Assembly (NCBI GenBank): GCA_023055505.1
Contig: JALIRH010000027.1
Span: forward strand, 2,244,501 to 2,308,500
DNA length: 64,000 nt
From: Callipepla californica brunnescens
Lineage: Eukaryota; Chordata; Aves; Galliformes; Odontophoridae
Reading direction: 5' to 3'
Shown here: positions 49,201 to 62,082 of the stretch, piece after piece
How positions within the stretch are numbered: position 1 is the first letter of the stretch
How the letters are laid out: each line of letters starts with the position of its first letter
Made by a program: the position numbers and the translations under genes
The notes under the pieces: generated by a model
What the model saw: the letters and a program-made list of their open reading frames with translations, nothing else
What the model was told of the DNA's origin: nothing
The model's database searches: none

Positions 49201-51956
49201 TCATTGTTCCTGATGGTCTAATAAAGGGTATCACCCCTCCCAGCAACACCATCGTAGGTAGGAGGAGAAAGGCAGAACAAATTAGGCTGGATGGCCTGTT
49301 ATCATTTACAAAAGTTTAGCAACAGCTGGAGCTCAGTTACTGGAAAAGAAACGAAGAACTTCGATGAGATGCCCCCAGGACTGTCTGAGTCACTTTCCCA
49401 GCAGTGCAACTCAACGGTCTTCAGAGCACGTGACAACACAAGCAGTTGGTAGCACACAGTCTTTAAAAAATGTCAGTGGCACACAGGCAACAAAAACTGG
49501 AAGCATTTCTGCAGCCACGTATCACACGTAATGAATGTAAAGCAAACTTTCTGAAGCAATTAACAGGTTCTTTTATGTGGAACTTGAAATGGAAATATTG
49601 ATCGGCTTTATGAGGAATTAGTGAATTATGCACTAGTCTTTGGATATCAAGATGCAGTAATTAAGCAAAGACTTCTAGACCTGCAGCAATTTCATCTTGG
49701 AAGGGTTTCTGTTGAATTAATTGACAGCAGGTGCATTTCTCAGCTTATTCCAAAGCCAAGAGCTGACACAAAGATACAGAAAATACAGGCCTTCTGTGGG
49801 AGACAGCCTGATTAACTGGCATGAAAAAGAGGGAAGTCCAATCTCAGCCTGCTCACCAACTGTGGCTCCTCTCAGAGCTCCCCTGCACTCACATCCTCAG
49901 TTGGGTACCCAGGTGAACATGGGCTGAATGCAGCCACAGCCCTTCCCTGCACACTGCCAGCAGAATCCCTTTAAAAAGGAGCAGAGGTTGTTCCCCTCTC
50001 CCCCCCACTTCAGATCATCTGGTTCCACATTTAACAGAAGCAGTGGAGACCTAAAAATATGAAGTTAGTCACAGAAGTCATATGCCACAGGTTTTATTTG
50101 CTTCTGAGCTTTTGTATACAAGTAGTTAAAAAAAAACTAAATTTCTGGCATTTATTTTTCAACACAGATAAAGAAGTTACCATGGCTACCAATCTCCAGG
50201 AGCGTGGTTTAAAAGGACAAAAAAAAAAAAAAAAAGGGAAATCAGACTGAGGCTTGAAGCAGCCAGGTCATTCTGCCCAATACACACGGTATGTGTATCG
50301 GTGAATTACGACAGGAGCAACACCTCTCCCCTATCTCCCATCTCCTCCAGTATCACTGTTTATTCCCTTGCTACTGATACCAAATGTTTAGAAAACGTTT
50401 GCTCTCACTGCATATACATCTGCATCCTGCTCAGCCCCACGGCAGTGGGAAAGGCCCAGTCCTTTCACATGATCTGCCTCTTAATTTGTCTCATTCTACA
50501 TCTTCTCATTACTTTAAATCATATGAGCAAACAACAACAACGAGATGCCCCCTTGGCATTGCCAGCAGCATCAGCAAACTCCAACAATAGTTTGTTTGTG
50601 CGCTTTTCAACCTCATGATGGCCTCTGCGTGATGGACTCCAGAGCCTGATATTTGTTGAAAATCCCATCGTGCCAGAAGCACAATCTTTGTGAAAGAGGT
50701 CTAAGTATGAATTGTTTCCAAAAGCATCAAGAAAACCTCTCTCTGAAAGATGAGGGGACAAACAATTTTATTCTATAGTTAAATTTCAAACAGTCTTAAT
50801 TACACAAGCAGAAATTATCTTTCTGCCAGTAAATTATCCCCACATGCCATTCAGCCACAGACCAATGAATTGCACAAGCACTGCATGCAGTGTAATGAAG
50901 CAATTTTTCCCCTAGTTACAAAAGCAGCGCCTCAAACAGAAATGTGACAGTTCAAAGCACGGATGCTATTTTAATGCAGTATCACGATAGCTCATTAAAG
51001 ATGGCAACTATCATCAAACTGTGGATTCCCTCCTGTTCCCATGTTATGTATACAAATGAATGCTCAATTTCTTCTGGGGTACAGAGTTGAACTGAGGCAG
51101 CTATCTGCTGGAGTGACCATTCCAACATCCACGTCTGACAGCATTCAGAGCTTTATGGGTCACTTGGAAATTAAGATCACACCATACTCTTGTTCTTAGA
51201 AGGCAGGAAAATAGGATGGGATGGGTAAGTTCTAGCTCACCAGAGGCTTTTTCTTCCTCCTTGTCAGGATGGAGATGGTTATGTTCTTAATGAACACTAA
51301 TCTGTAAATGGATGAGTACAAATGGAAGAAGTAGAGAGGGGAGAAACAGTGAAGAAGAAAAGCAAGTAAGTTTTATGTGTAGACTAGACATGCCTTCTGG
51401 AAAACAACATGGGGACTGGCTTAAGCAGAACGAGATGCAAAGAAGAAGCACCTGAACCACTGACAATTCAATCGAAAGGATGCAGAGATGTGCAAACATT
51501 CCATGCTCACAACTCTACACGAGTTCTATGGACACAAATCCTGGCATTCAGCAGCCCTTGCTCTCCCAGTTCCCTTGGTAAGCTCTTCCAGGATCCTTGC
51601 AGGAAGATGACCCTAGATCTCCAGAGCTGGAACACCATGCATTTACAGGGAACCACCCTCCATCCCTGCTGCAACCCTATATGGCACTCTCTTGCCTACA
51701 GAGGTTTCTGAAATTTCTCTTAATTGAATAAAAAACTGCAATATTCAGTTATCTATCACAGGAAGCTGGCGAGGCAAACATGCATTAGCTGTATTCCTTA
51801 CTATACAGTGTGTGACCTTACGTAGTGGTTAGCAATGGTTACTTCACCACTTGAACAGAAGTGGCCATTAGGACAAACCTAGAGAAAAGCTCTGGACCAC
51901 CACTCTGCCAAAACCCTTCCAGTTACTCATCACTGCACAGCTGCAAACCTGGAGCA
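43201..51956. other. Anonymous non-coding stretch
   Basis: Nearly 9 kb without a recognisable gene or repeat apart from a 17-A tract at 50,219-50,235. The longest frames are 45,447-45,821 (124 codons, plus), 47,194-47,571 (125, minus) and 47,862-48,230 (122, minus). They are Cys/Phe- or Ser-rich without domain resemblance. The low density of identifiable repeats over this length is itself a bird-like trait. Confidence 0.5.
50219..50235. repeat. Poly(A) tract, 17 A
   Basis: Uninterrupted A run following 'aaaaggac'; no recognisable retroposon attached. Confidence 0.85.
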
Positions 51957-52055
51957 TCTTTATCCCATTTTACAAATCTGAGGCACAGAAAGTGGAAGCG
52001 ACTCTCACCGACAGCCACACGTGGGCAGAATCAGAAACTAAATCCTGGCACTTGG
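51957..52055 (-). repeat. MIR/CORE-SINE relic, reverse orientation
   Basis: 'ctttatcccattttacaaat', 'ctgaggcacagaaagtggaa', 'gcgactctcaccgacagcca', then 'cacgtgggcagaatcagaaa' and 'ctaaatcctgg' match in order the reverse complement of MIR: 'tatccccattttacagatg', 'ctgaggcacagagaggtta', 'gtgacttgcccaaggtcaca', 'gtggcagagccgggattcgaa'. Five ordered blocks over 100 bases make this the clearest SINE relic in the window. Confidence 0.75.
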
Positions 52056-54798
52056 CAGAAGGCTCCTGTTGACACAGCATTTGAGCTCCTGTTTCACCTA
52101 GATGCTTAACAAAAGTACAGAAGGTGTTCTTGAAAAGCATGCCTTAGAGTTTGTTACCTACACCTTGCATATGCTTTCATGTACACCCAAGTGCTCAAAT
52201 CAGCAGTGCTGCTGGACTCCCAGTGTGCAGCGTATCTAGCATACCTCACATTATGAACTGGATTAAAGATTAAAACTAAATTGATTTTTTTATTATAGCC
52301 TGAATGAAGTTCTGGCAGTTGCTTCTACAATAAGATCCATTTATTTTAAGTATGAATACCTATTTAAAAAGATGAAAAAGGAATCGTATTATTAGGCTTT
52401 ATGACTATTCCTATCCTAATTTCTGCTGAGTCTCTTACTCACAATTTTTTAAACTACAAAACGTTACCAGATTCAAAAATATATTCACTGTTAAATCCTG
52501 TACTTTAATACAAGCCTATAAGCCTTCAGCATAACCAGAAAGGATGCCACGGACCCTAACAGTCCCCTCCAAGCCTTGCACTTATGTGAGGTGAGATTCC
52601 TGAGACTGTCCTCCTGGATTAAGATAAATATTTATGTCATTTATGTATGAAGTCATTTAAAAGAAACTCAATCTACCCACATAAGCAAAGGTTACAAAAT
52701 AACCTGTTCCAAAAAATCCTTTATTCTCTTAATTCAATAATGCATTTTCCTTCTTTTTTCCTTTTTTTTTTTCTCCTGCCTTGACTGTTATTCCCCAAAT
52801 TTTAAAGCAATTTCATGACAAGTAAATCCAGGTAACAAATATTTTTGTTGAGTCTGATCTGTGAATTATCAAATCTAATGACACACTGACACAGCGTGTT
52901 CTTCCCATCATCCAAAATATATCACACACACCTCGAGGACCTCTAAGAAGGAAGCATTTGCCATTTTTGTTATTTATGTGGTTTGAAAGGAAACAGAATT
53001 ACGGCTTTGTAACATTAAAACACATCCATTTTGTCTTCTGCTGGGCATGTTTGATCAGAGCAGAGCTTGCAAAACCAAGCTCTCTACTGCGGTCTCTTTT
53101 TTAAGAGGGGAGAGAGTTGTTTTTGTGGCAATGATCTAGCTCAGGAAAAATGCCGAGGCTAGCACACCCTTGTGTAAAACACATCGCCAGCATTACTTGG
53201 CACTGCTGCCAGCAGGTCAAGCTTCTGCTCATGTCAGCAATCTTGGCTCTCTTGGAGGAAGCTTAGCAGGATGGTGAAAAAAAATCCAACATCACTCTGA
53301 TGAATCCTGCCCCCTTTCCCCTCTCCCCCTCTGGACATCAGCAGCAGCACCAGTGTAGCTGGATGGTGCTGCTCACCTGGCCTAGAACATCATCTAATGC
53401 TATTTTTAGCCACAGTTTTTCTCCTGGGAAAGAAGAAGACTTACTCATTTTCCCTGGCACCTCCCAGAAAGTTGTAAGAACTGGGAGAGAGGTAAGGAAG
53501 TCAAGAGAAAGCTCCACTATCATGAGGAAGGCAAAAGAACGTTGAGACAGGCTAAAGAGACTGATTGGAATTCAAAAATAAATCATATTAATACTCTGCC
53601 ATCGGAAACGAGTACACTTTGATACACTAACACACATTACTTCAAGTTCAGTGCACCTAAACATTGCTGCATATTGACACATTGCAACATCATCTCTTTC
53701 GGAGTGCCAAGTATCCCAGCGAACACTGCACTGCTCCAGAGAAAGTGCTTTACAGAAGGTGGGAACGGGCAGCGGGTGTCTGCCTCAGAAGGGGAAGGAG
53801 GACAAAATATAAATATAGGAAATTAAAGTAGGAGCAAGATTCAAGAGAGGAAACTACTCTGTAAACCTTGATGCTTCATGCTACAGTAAAGTATTTCACG
53901 CTGCGGGCAGTCAGTATTCTGCTTTCCCTGCCCCATAAACACTGGCTTTCGACTGAAAACATTTCTGACACATCAGCAGTGCCAGAAGCAGGCACACAGC
54001 TGATCCTGCTGCCTCCACGGGAGGGCAGAGCCGCTCACACATTAGACATTGTGACACCAGATCATTTACAGCATCTTAAAAAGTCTGTTTCTTCAGTATC
54101 AAATATCCCCTATACAGTTACAAATGAATCTGGTTAGAAGAAGCAAAGCTTTCTATAAATAGATGTCAGGCAGCTGTAGGAACAAGTGCACAACTCCGCT
54201 CTTAAGAAAGACAACAATTAAATTCAACTCCACAAACTGCAGCTGTAGCCTCACAGTCAGGAGAAGGAAATTCCAAGAGCAAATGACTGGGGAGGCAATG
54301 AGACAGGCAGGAAGAGTATTTACAGAGGAGAGGAAGAAAAGACTATTTATACAACAGCATTACGGTTCTTAAGCATAATCAGATGGGTTTTAGTATAAAG
54401 AAAGAGCAAGTACAGAACCTCCCCACAAAAAGACTGAACATTGCAGAAAACGTAATTTAACTTTGTTATACAAGAAATGAAGTAACAGGTTTGTTTGCAC
54501 AGAGATCACGAGGTCAGTCCTCAGTTTTAAAATCTTTTAAATAATCTAATGTTTCTGTATAGTTTTCGTTTTAATTCTTCACTGGGTGTCCATGTTGCTA
54601 TTTTAAAGGCTAAATGCATTTCTCAATAAGCACAGTGATTTCAGCATGTTATTCCTAACCATCATTCACAGACTATGTATACCGCTTCTGCTTCTCCTAC
54701 TTAAAAATAACACCTGATATTTATATTTTACTCCATATAGGTAAAAAGGTTTTCCTGTTTATTGACATCATTAAGTCACACAAGAAAGGAAAGGAAAA
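52056..54798. other. Anonymous non-coding stretch
   Basis: No gene recognised. A 33-base pure pyrimidine tract lies at 52,745-52,777. AT-rich, repeat-free sequence at about 52,790-53,030 with words such as TGACAAGTAAATC and TTTGTTATTTATGTGG may be constrained non-coding DNA. Open frames are under 90 codons. Confidence 0.5.
52745..52777. repeat. Polypyrimidine tract, 33 bases
   Basis: Thirty-three consecutive C or T with an internal run of about eleven T. It is not followed by an AG that opens an exon-like frame. Confidence 0.8.
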
Positions 54799-54799
54799 T

Positions 54800-54965
54800 G
54801 AATTCAGTGACTTCCATGTCAGGTGCCATTTTGTCAGGCTGCCCCCTCTGCTGCCATTCATCACATAGCAACAACACGTAGGGGGATATTGGTGGGAAGG
54901 TCCAACTTCTGCTGCTGCACCACCATATTAAACCAGGAGGCATTACTTCTGGAGCAGCCTTTGTA
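54800..54965 (-). mobile_element. Galluhop-type mariner, one terminal fragment
   Basis: Read on the minus strand, the fragment begins with the terminal inverted repeat (revcomp of GGAGGCATTACTTC, TIR about 54,935-54,965). It continues through the untranslated leader, with ACCTTCCCACCAATATCCCC as a near-exact landmark, and the GGCAGCAGAGGG segment. It then reaches the position of the transposase start codon (54,817-54,815) and the following CACTGAATTC landmark. From what I remember of the chicken element, about 20 bases just after the start codon are missing between CATGGAAGT and CACTGAATTC. Homology fades after 54,800. The second terminus and the catalytic DDD region are absent, so the copy is dead. 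Galluhop is a mariner-family DNA transposon described in chicken and other Galliformes; its presence is the strongest clue to the organism. Confidence 0.8.
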
Positions 54966-55319
54966 CATTAAAATATGGTGACAGTAATTCCAAAACTGGG
55001 AGTCTTAGGGATATGATGCTCTATACAGATTTAGCATTGTGGACACAATTTACCACTGATTTTACAGGTAAGTGTTGACCAAGAGCAAATTTTTTGAAGC
55101 CAATGGACTTAGGGCAGCTTAACTGAGAGAAGAGACAGGGTCAAATTATCTCCATTAAATGGAGACAGCAGAGGCAGGGATTTTGAGAACCGCCTGTGGA
55201 AAAGTGTTCACACATGCTTTGCACACATCGCGGTGTGATTAATGCCTTGTGCATGCATGAAGTACTCAAAACGTGGCCTTGAACTTGCTAACTCCAGCAT
55301 CTGAGAGAGTAGTCTCACA
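54966..55319. other. Anonymous non-coding stretch
   Basis: No gene recognised. No continuation of the mariner on this side, as expected for sequence beyond its terminal repeat. Confidence 0.5.
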
Positions 55320-55406
55320 GAGCAGATCCTCAGCTGGAGTAAATCGGTGTAACCCTGTTGAAGCCAAAAGGATCTACATCAATTTATAGCACCAAAAGAT
55401 CTGGCC
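55320..55406. repeat. Imperfect palindromic MITE-like relic
   Basis: The left arm 'cagatcctcagctggagtaa' plus 'atcggtgta' is complementary, at roughly two thirds of positions, to the right arm, whose reverse complement reads 'cagatcttttggtgctataa' then 'attgatgta'. The centre 'ccctgttgaagcc' replaces the usual 'ccattgaagtcaatgg'. This is the layout of an old palindromic element I know from turtle and crocodilian sequence ('cagatcctcagctggtgtaaatca ... tgatttacaccagctgaggatctg'). Family name uncertain. Confidence 0.55.
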
Positions 55407-57860
55407 TGGAGGCATTCCAGAACCACATGAGGAAAACAAACCCATAGGAAAACACGGAATGACAGACAACCAAATGAACACAAGAAGAAACGTTGCAGAG
55501 GATGTGTTAGGGGCTCCCTGGCTGATTAAGAGACTTCAGTAACTCAGCCCTGATGCTAGACACTGCCTCCTTAGGTAGCTACTTGAGGCCTGGTAATTTG
55601 AAACCTTTCATTTAAGCCCCCATCATCCTGGAAAATACATGTTTGAGACCTAACTTACTGTGCTTCCAGAGTTACTGAAAGCAGCAGGTGGGCTATAAGG
55701 AAGCTGTTTGTTAGGAACATGATGCTGCCTATGTAATGGTGTTTAATCCCTGCAGTGCATAATGGTCAGCGTGCTGGAGAAGGACACTGATCAATTCACC
55801 AATTCCAAGTGCTTATTCTTTTCCTCACAGAATTCTAGCATCCAAGAAGAGTAATGAGGTAGATGGAGCCAACTACTCTGATTATGCCACCACCATTCTC
55901 GTGGAGCCTGAAGGTTTCTGACTGCTCACAAACCAGGGTGGTTTTCAGTCTGAGCTGTACTGATAATACATCACTGAAGATCTACACTGCATACAGGACA
56001 GCAGCAGCTCTATTTAACAATCTCTGGCTCAGAACTGAACCAGTATTTTCTCCTGTGCATTGCAAAATACCTAAATACATCAAAGAGGAAACATATCCGC
56101 AAGGAGAGCAAAAGAAAGCTTGAAAGTGATGTCCTCTCTAAATGAAACGGAAAGCAAATGCTCTTACTGCTTTGATAGCAAATAACAAGGTAATTGTTTC
56201 TTCCCACAGATATTACTGTAACATAGACAAAACTTGGTCACCATTAAACGAAGTTTACTCAGTGGCACTTTTACTGTTCTGCTGATGTGCCAGTTAAGAA
56301 AACACTGAATAAATTATGAAACAATAAAAGGAAGATGACTCTTTATAAGCAGCATTCAATATAACAATTTTAAAAGGCTATAACACAAGTTTATTGCGTT
56401 TGGCAGGACTTATAAATCCTAACTCCCATTACCGCGTTGCAACTTAAAAAGAAGCACTCTTCCATTTGTCACTGGAAATTTCAAGCCTAAGTGGTCCCAG
56501 TGCAAAATGGCAGCTTACACATCCAAGCGTTTCCATATGCACACCACAGGTCAAACATTTGGCTAAATGCATCACTCCGTACTGCTGCCTGCCCCATGAT
56601 GTAAGCATATGTGAGACAGTGGTATTTACTTGTCCTTTTGACCAATTATTGATCTTATTTTTTACCTAATCAGCAGTGGTCGTTGGCCTGTGTTTTGGTT
56701 TGGCTGTTTTTTTTTAAGAATTTGGACCCTCCTGAATAGCTTTCTAGGATTATCTAGAACTGGAAAAGCTCACAAGGAGTGCCAGAACGTTTCAGTGAGA
56801 GCATCCATGACTACACCCAACAAACCCAGTGGCAATGTGTAACCAACACAAGTTTTGGGAGCCTCTGATTCTGCATCTTCACAAGAAATGAAAATCCACT
56901 GCTTTGAGAGCAGTGATCCAGACACCTCCAGAGAAAAAACAATTACCCAGAACTCTAGACACTTCACAGCTTTACATTTTTTCAGTAGTAGAGTATGATT
57001 TGCTGCTAGATCACCTTCAGCTGCAAATGCTTTACTGTTCTCCTCTACTCCCAACACCCAGACCTCATTCCAGCAGAAGGTTAGAGTAAAAGCTCACTCC
57101 AACAAAGGAAAGCTGGATTTTAAATAGCATTTCACAAGCTCACCAAAACAGCCTAACAGGCAAGCTACAGAGAAATATTTTTCCTGGAGTAGGTGGTCCT
57201 TTCAGTCTGTCTGCAGGAAAGATAAACTGCACTTTTAATGAGACAGAACGATGGGCAAACAGAGACTTTTAGAGTGACTTGGCTGTGAAATCTATTTTTA
57301 AGTCCAAAAAAATGCTTTTTGGAGTTATGCACTCCAGATCTGCCTTGAACGAAATGACACATCATTTAAAACAGGATGAGAATATCCATGAAACAAATTT
57401 GATCTTCCAGGGTCATAAGCAGTTAAATTAGAAGCTCTAAGTTCCTAACTTGTCATTTGACTTGTTGGGCTTTCACAGAAACACAAGCTCCACACTTCCA
57501 GCAGAAGATCTGTGATGATGTGATGACTTTCCAGTTCTACTGGCTTCTGAACACCAGCCTTCATTTAAGAGCTTTCTCTCAATACAAGCAATAATATTTG
57601 GACAGCTCCAACGGAGCAGGATTTACTGCTCTGCTTCTACAGCCTCACTCATGAGAATGAGTGCTTTTGAAATACTAATGATTTTTTTAAGCCTTCTTTT
57701 CTTGATGAGGCACAGATAGACAAACAGCTTTGCACGAAACCAAGCAGAGCAAATGGAAAGCGCTGTTCCTTAAGGTCATACTGAAAACTCAAGGCAGTGC
57801 TAAGAGCTGCCTAGCTGCATTCAGATCATGATTCTCAGCTCTCATCCACAAGCTGCTGAA
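55407..57860. other. Anonymous non-coding stretch
   Basis: No gene recognised. Open frames are under 100 codons without domain resemblance. Confidence 0.5.
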
Positions 57861-57907
57861 GTTGATGCAAGTCTCTCTGCTGACTTAAATGGGCAACAGC
57901 CCAGGAC
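57861..57907. repeat. Possible ancient palindromic repeat relic
   Basis: 'ctgctgacttaaatgggcaa' followed by 'cagcccagg' resembles the 'ccattgacttaaatgggcaacaggccagg' half of the palindromic relics found at 2.66 and 55.32 kb. Short; low confidence. Confidence 0.3.
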
Positions 57908-60900
57908 ATTTTGTCCTTAACCCACAGGTTAATCCTTGTCACAAACCTGAAGGTAAGTAACTGCAGAGCAACTGTATCTCTTACAAAGCAGCACATCCCA
58001 AGAACAGCCACGTTTGCTTCACGTGGAGTGGGAACGTGCACAGTATTAACAGCACAATCCACACATCACATTATTGAAACCCTTAAAAATTTCTAAGTGC
58101 AGTGTATACATCTTTGAAAAACAATCTTCCTGGGTATATTCCACATGAAATCCCTTTGTTATTATAGAGTCACATATTGCCCAGCATCCGAAGTTCTACT
58201 GCTGTTCACGTTTGCCAGACATCAACAAACAAAGGACAACGGATCCGAGTCATTTTCACACCTGCTGACACTTTCACCTCCCCCAAAAAAGTTATGATGT
58301 AATATCTGTTGAGGATTGAGAGATTTTAAACTTGCAATCAGAAAGTATGGAAACAGATGAAGTTATGGAATAAGCTATGAAGAGGGAGATTTTGCTTTCT
58401 TCTGTTTGTTTCAAATCAAGCATTCTGTGAAGCCACTGAACTCCCATACAACTGGAAATCCAGCTGTATCTTGATCCAAAGTAATCATGTTAGCCCAGAA
58501 AGTTTCTGTATGCTAACAAAGAATTTACTGAAGTACAATCCAAATGACACATTCCAAGACAGCCTTAGATGGAAAGCAGGCAGAACATGAGCACTGATGC
58601 ACTTTACAACAACAAACAAAACAAAAACAGTTGTATTCCTAGAAGCTGCATCTTATGGGACACTTCACACACTTTTGAAGTCCTCGGACACTTTGCCAGA
58701 GCCAGGATTGATAGCCTGAAAATGTTTATGAACCGAAGTGCTCGTGCTGATGGCTGAGCTCCCTCTAGTTCCACTGAGATCAATGAATTTGAAAGCATTT
58801 GGCATCTTACATGATGGGAAGTTTTGCTCCAGCTACCAAATCTTGATTAGTTCAGAATAGGAGAACACTGAAAGCAAAGTTGGAAGAGCATAGAGGAAAA
58901 TGTGAGCTGTTGTGGAAGAGAAGTAAATCTCCTCTCTGCCAGCCACAGTAAATCTGTCTCTCATCGGCTTTCCCTTCCCACCACAACCCCAAAGGTGAAA
59001 AAGAAAAAATGGAACTTAATGGACAAGACTGGACCACCTGATAGCATGTTTCTGGCTGGTTATATACAATCACTTGGGAACTTCAGCAAACATCACAAAC
59101 AAAACCAGGTGGGAAACTGGTTTCATTTATTTTCATTTTACAGAGTTCAGGCTAAAACTGAGCTGTTTACAAAACTACAAGACCTTGCAGGGCCAGCAGA
59201 GAAGCCTATATGTCAATCTAAAATCCGCAGAGCCCACATCTCACTGAAAGCAACAGTATATTTATGTTACGGGCCCAGAATCAGCAATAAATAAACTCTG
59301 TGAAGACGCACAGGTAGAAATCTTAGTTCACACAGCTGCACCAATCCAAAGCATTTATAAAACCACGCAGGACTCGAAAAAGGTCGAAGCACAGACTCCT
59401 ACGAAAGAGTTTCACAGCAGCTTGTAAGATGTGAGAGTCACCAATGCACAGTTTTAACTACAAATTAATTTCCAAATAGGTGGAAGATGCTGAGGTTTAG
59501 CCTGAATAGAGGAGTAACTTGCAACACTATTTCTACAAAGCTGACAAGTCATTTGAAATCAGTACTTTGTCTGACTGAGAAGATGGAAATACCTGTTTTG
59601 TTTGCACTACATAAAAAAACTCAAATTAAAGCAAAAAAAAAAAAAAAAAAAAAAAAGCTGGCTAACTGTGGATGATCTCAGGTATTCCTGAGAAATCTCT
59701 CTCCTGATGTACTGAAATACCTCGGTAAAAAACAGATTTTCACAAAAAGTGAGCCACTGTGTCCAAGGCAACAGCTGTTGATGGATTAAAGTAATATTAG
59801 GTTCCAAATTGCTTCACAAGGGACGGAAGCGAGGATATTACCTGGCCAGATGAAAGTTGTAGGTCCTGTTATATAGATAAAAATAGAAAAAGATGAAAGA
59901 TCAGAATATGAATCAAGAAGAAAACACAGAATTGATCAGTCTGTAACAGGTATACTGCAGTGAGCTGAGTCCTTCCTCCAGCATTACTGGAGGTGTCGAC
60001 TCAATGGTCACACAGCCTCCCAGTACAGAGGAATTTTTGTCTTCTCAGACAAGACATAGAACAAACTTCAGGAAGATTATCTGCTTTCCCTGTGCCTTGG
60101 TTCTGCCTACAGTTCTCTGAGTAGCAGAGAATGACAAGAATGCTAACAGATGACTGAAATGTCTAACTGAAACAGCTTATGTTGGTATTCCGTTGGCACA
60201 TTCAGAGTAGTACCTAAACAATGCCAGACTGGGATCACAAAAGGAGCAGGCAAAAATAGGCAAAGGCACCTTTAACTCAGGCAGACAAGATCTCCCTGTA
60301 AGATTCTGGCCATGAATGATTTCACCCTCACTGACAGAGACATAGTATAACAAGGGGCAGTTCAGTTCACAGGTAAGAAGAACACACCCATGCATTCACT
60401 AACAACATAATTTCAGTGTTCTTAGCAATTCTGACACCCATCTGTCAGTTCTCTCCTTTTTCTTTTAGACAACAAGATATTAATATCAGTATTCTACAAA
60501 AGATTTGACCTGTTCCTCTCTACTTTGTCCCTTTGTGTTCACAAAGAGAACACACGAGAGATCTTCACCAGAGAGATATTTGTGGCCAATGATTCAAGCT
60601 GCATCTGCTGAAATAAGGCACGAATCTAGATGGTGTGGAAAATAACCACAGTTCTCAGGCTCTGTTTAGAAAGTTATTTTTCATCAGAGTCCAATGTGCA
60701 TTTTTGAGAACTGAACATCCGTCTCATTCATAACATGCCTGGTTTTATGGCGCAGAGAGAAACTAGCAGACCAAGCCTGAAGACTACACAATAAATAGAT
60801 GCAAAATTAAATGCTGTGAGGGATCTCAAGGCAAGTGCTTATTCAGCATACGAAGCCACACAGATTAGAGGCAGAGCATGCACTGAAAACTCACACTTGA

Positions 60901-62082
60901 TACAGTGATACGGATCTCTAAAAAGCTTCATTAATCACTCTTGTGTAAAACTCTTTGAAGAGCCTTATTCTTTACCCAGAATTCACATTCTCAGAAGCCA
61001 ATATAACCTTAAAACTCTCACATCATTATTATTCACAGCATCTCTAAAATCATTCATTTTTTCTTTTCTTCATACTGTCCTGAAAAAGTTAAAAGTTAAA
61101 AAAAACTACTACCAACATAGTAGTAAAGAGCAACCAAGAACTTTGTGCTTTGACAGTAGGTCTCCTAGAAACGCTCAGAGACTGACAGGACAATCCAAGA
61201 CTTGCATGCACCATCCCAGTTACGTGCTTAAAGGCTCAGTTTGTAAATCTTCAATAAATCAGTCCTCAAACTTTGGCAGTAATTTAGCTCATAGCAAAGG
61301 TGTTGTGAGTGAAGAAGCAAAGCTCCAAAAAATAAATCATTAATGAGCTGGGATACGTTGTTATGCAACTCAAGAGCATGCTGTGTACTGGTATCAGTGA
61401 CATCTTGGAACAAGATCAAAGACATTTTTTGTCAGTGCTCAATTCCACAGAACAACCACTCATTAAAGTGAGTTTCCTTCTGCCATCTCCTTCCCTTACG
61501 GGACGAGCAATTTCTACCTCTCTTAAAGCAATGAGAAGTACTAGCAGATCTATCTTGTTCTCTACACTGCTGATGCACAGCCATGGTTTATGTCAGCAGC
61601 ACTTATTTGACAAGTAACCCAAAGGTTTAAACCCACCGATACTTCATGTGCAAACTGAATGCATGAATCCTTACTTCTTCAGTCTTGCACACGTTGGAAG
61701 GGGCAGTGACATTCTGTTAAGGACATCAGCCTAAGAAAGGATGCTATCATCTCCATGATGATCATCATCCAGGTACCACAACCACCAGGCTGAAGGTAAC
61801 TGATTTCCATGGATATTCACATCAGAAAAAGACAAACTTTTAACTAAGAAACAATGGCAGTTGTCATGCAATCAAGTTACCATCCCTTTGGTCTTGGTAA
61901 TTATTTTCATTGCAGACACAGGGCACACACCTTTCAAAAATGAAAAGTTAATTCACAAAAGCAGTTTCAAAGCTACAAACAAGTCCAGTATGTGGCTTAC
62001 CTCTGTCTGCAACTTTGTCAGTGATCTGAAGACCAAGCTGAATAATATCATCAATGATAATAAATAGTTCTTTAAGATTAAA
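57908..62082. other. Anonymous non-coding stretch
   Basis: No gene recognised. The 130-codon frame at 58,902-59,294 (plus) is Ser/Lys-rich with no domain. A polypyrimidine-AG sequence near 60,450-60,469 would score as a splice acceptor, but no convincing exon follows. A 14-base perfect palindrome (ATGATGATCATCAT) is at 61,755-61,768. Confidence 0.5.
59633..59656. repeat. Poly(A) tract, 24 A
   Basis: The longest pure A run in the window. AATTAAA lies a few bases upstream (about 59,624-59,630), which is the layout of a polyadenylated retrocopy. No parent transcript is recognisable, and no flanking target-site duplication was found by eye. Confidence 0.85.

Noticed and set aside
49240..49330. 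Possible CR1 tail ('attaggctggatggcc')
   Set aside because: Only one short phrase matches and the flanks do not follow the CR1 order.
61755..61768. Perfect palindrome ATGATGATCATCAT
   Set aside because: Short and built from a trinucleotide; expected by chance in a window of this size or from slippage.
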